Positions 62,564 to 64,000 of a DNA stretch of 64,000 nucleotides are shown in pieces. The position numbers were made by a program, and so were the translations under genes. Numbering within the stretch: position 1 is the stretch's first letter; the number at the start of each line of letters is the position of its first letter. This stretch comes from JACJXW01 sp964418125 (GTDB lineage Bacteria > Bacteroidota > Bacteroidia > Chitinophagales > Saprospiraceae): the NCBI GenBank assembly GCA_964418125.1, contig CAYQKY010000006.1:1-64000 (forward strand). The letters run 5' to 3'. Below the pieces are notes generated by a model. That model worked only from the letters and a program-made list of their open reading frames with translations. It did not search any database and was not told the DNA's origin.

Positions 62564-64000
62564 CTACTCCCCACCAAAAGGCGCCCGCAAATGCAACGAC
62601 ACATTCCTCCCCGTCTCATCCGCGAAGTATCGGAAGCGGTTGAGGTACTGCCGGTAGCTGGTATTGAAGAGGTTGAAGATGGCCAGGCTTACTTCCAGGG
62701 GCTGTTTGCCGAGGCGGAACTGCGCCCCGCCCTCCAGCTTGAAGCGCGTATGGCCGGGTGGGGGCGGCGCGTAATCCCTTCCTGCCGGGTGAGCGGAGTC
62801 GACTCCCGGCACGCGGGTTTGCTCCAGCACGTTGATCATGGCCAGCCGCAGGTAAGGGGCGTTTTCTGTATCTTCTCCTTTTCCGAAGCTGTAGCGCAGG
62901 GCGTGTTCGAACTGGTCCGGCGGCATGAGGCTGAGGTGCTCCTTGCGGCTGCGGTTCCAGGCGCGCAGCAGCGAGCCCCGGCTCTCCAATTGCAGCCCAG
63001 GCATCACTTCGTAGGCTGCCTGCCAGTCGAGGCCCGTCAGGCGGGCGTCGGCCTGAGCGTAGCTGAAAGACGGGAAGGCGCCCCGGATGGTCAGCACCGG
63101 TTCTGCCTGGGGTTCTAGAAAGATAAAATCGTCGATGACGTTGTAGAAGAGGTTGAGCATGGCGCTCAATTTATCCTTATCGTCTAAATCGATAGTAAGG
63201 CTGTTGTTGAAGGCGCGTTCCGGCCGCAGGTTGGGGGCGCCTTTTTCGAAGGAAGCGGCGCCGTGGTGTACGCCGTCGCTGAACAGTTCATTCACATTGG
63301 GCGCCCGCCAGGCCGTACCGGCGTTGAAGCGGATCTCCACCAGCTCCGGGAAGCGGTAGATGGCGCCGATCGTTCCGGAGAAGTTGCTGAAATCCAGCTG
63401 CCGGTTGATGGTGTCCCGGCCCTGAATGCCGACATCCATCCACTGGTAGTCATAACGCAGTCCGCCTTCCAACTCCAGGGGGAAGGGGTAATTTTTCCAG
63501 CGTTCGATCCAGAACACCCCCGCTGTGTAGTTTTCGTAGTTGGGGATGAGCGCTCCGCGGTCGGCCGTATTGGCTTGCCGCATGAAGTGGACGCCGATGC
63601 TGCCGCGAAGCAGGCGTATGGGGTCATGTTCCCAGCTCAGTTCGGCGGTATGGGTAGTGATCTCGAACTCGATCTGGGGTTCGTCAAAGTTATCGGGCAG
63701 GCCGCCGTACGGGCGGTGGGCGTCGAATTCCTGCCGGCGGTTGAACTGCCGTGCCAGTTGCAATTGCAGGGCGCCCAGCTCGCCGGTTTCCAGAGCGCCT
63801 TTCCACTTGAACAGCTCGTGGTAGATGCGCTGCTGGGGCCGGCCGAGTTCATAGGTGAAGGCGGCCTCCTGCAGCGGGCGTTCCCGCTCGATGGCGTTCA
63901 TCAGGTCGGTCAGGTTGCCGATATGGGATCCGCTGAAGATGCCCAGGCGGGTATAGAAGCGGGAGAAGAACAGCTCAGTGTTCCACTTTTCCTTTTTCAT
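62564..64000 (-). CDS. TonB-dependent receptor, C-terminal part (cut by window edge)
   Basis: 478 residues visible, open at the right edge. Barrel-type sequence throughout: FNAGTAWRAPNVNELFSDGVHHG and GAPNLRPERAFNNSLTIDL are characteristic of the FepA/ZnuD-like siderophore or metal receptor barrels, ending GRNVSLHLRAPFGG with the C-terminal aromatic-strand position near the end. Signal peptide and plug lie outside the window. It probably imports a metal chelate; the substrate is unknown. Confidence 0.9.
   Translation of the reverse strand: MKKEKWNTELFFSRFYTRLGIFSGSHIGNLTDLMNAIERERPLQEAAFTYELGRPQQRIYHELFKWKGALETGELGALQLQLARQFNRRQEFDAHRPYGGLPDNFDEPQIEFEITTHTAELSWEHDPIRLLRGSIGVHFMRQANTADRGALIPNYENYTAGVFWIERWKNYPFPLELEGGLRYDYQWMDVGIQGRDTINRQLDFSNFSGTIGAIYRFPELVEIRFNAGTAWRAPNVNELFSDGVHHGAASFEKGAPNLRPERAFNNSLTIDLDDKDKLSAMLNLFYNVIDDFIFLEPQAEPVLTIRGAFPSFSYAQADARLTGLDWQAAYEVMPGLQLESRGSLLRAWNRSRKEHLSLMPPDQFEHALRYSFGKGEDTENAPYLRLAMINVLEQTRVPGVDSAHPAGRDYAPPPPGHTRFKLEGGAQFRLGKQPLEVSLAIFNLFNTSYRQYLNRFRYFADETGRNVSLHLRAPFGGE

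Overview
The window looks like chromosomal DNA of a Bacteroidota bacterium, most likely a Saprospiria-type marine or sludge organism. The signs are several secreted proteins with type IX secretion (T9SS) C-terminal sorting domains (types A and B), TonB-dependent receptors with a carboxypeptidase-like N-terminal extension, Bacteroidota-type promoters (TAnnTTTG at -7), frequent TTG starts, and the ribosomal order rplM-rpsI-rpsB-tsf followed by pyrH. Base composition is moderately GC-rich, with visibly AT-richer patches near 41.5-42.1, 49.2-49.6, 56.2-57.5 and 58.5-60.2 kb. I found no tRNA, rRNA, CRISPR array or prophage, and no complete insertion sequence.

Layout. 0.3-4.8 kb: a TonB receptor, a palindromic repeat element, a DoxX-like membrane protein and a GNAT acetyltransferase. 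4.9-11.4 kb (minus strand): an ATP-dependent DNA ligase and its partner beta-CASP exonuclease, a PAS histidine kinase, an MBL hydrolase, a TMEM220-like protein and a Uma2 nuclease-fold protein. 11.5-19.3 kb: DUF4386 and esterase genes, a short remnant of a molybdopterin dehydrogenase, a PQQ-type propeller, a VOC protein, a thioredoxin/MsrA-like lipoprotein, a large zinc metalloprotease, and a second copy of the palindromic element. 19.6-23.7 kb: the ribosomal/translation operon, pyrH and comF. 24.2-30.8 kb: two T9SS cargo proteins flanking the ligase-associated DEXH helicase, which completes most of the DNA-repair set begun at 5-7 kb.

30.8-49.2 kb is the most striking region. Two paralogous giant surface proteins (2123 and 2321 aa) share an unrecognised N-terminal domain, an array of about 73-aa Ig-like domains (7 or 11 copies), an indel-free array of 51-aa GCDS repeats (22 or 17 copies), SprB-like repeats and a type B sorting domain. 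Between them lie a microprotein, a SnoaL-like secreted protein, a one-protein 7TM hybrid two-component regulator with an AraC-type output, and two small overlapping AT-rich genes of unknown function. A decayed copy of that small gene pair directly follows the second giant gene, at a constant offset of 7558 bp with no indels, which points to duplication or recombination of an [unknown pair + giant gene] cassette.

49.7-64 kb: an amidohydrolase, a Cys-rich cytoplasmic protein, a GH97 glycosidase, an MBL-rhodanese fusion, an AAA ATPase preceded by twin palindromes, and a DUF4058 gene whose 3' end is duplicated on the far side of two AT-rich lipoprotein genes. These are followed by Dps, small lipoproteins and the C-terminal 478 residues of a TonB receptor cut by the window edge.
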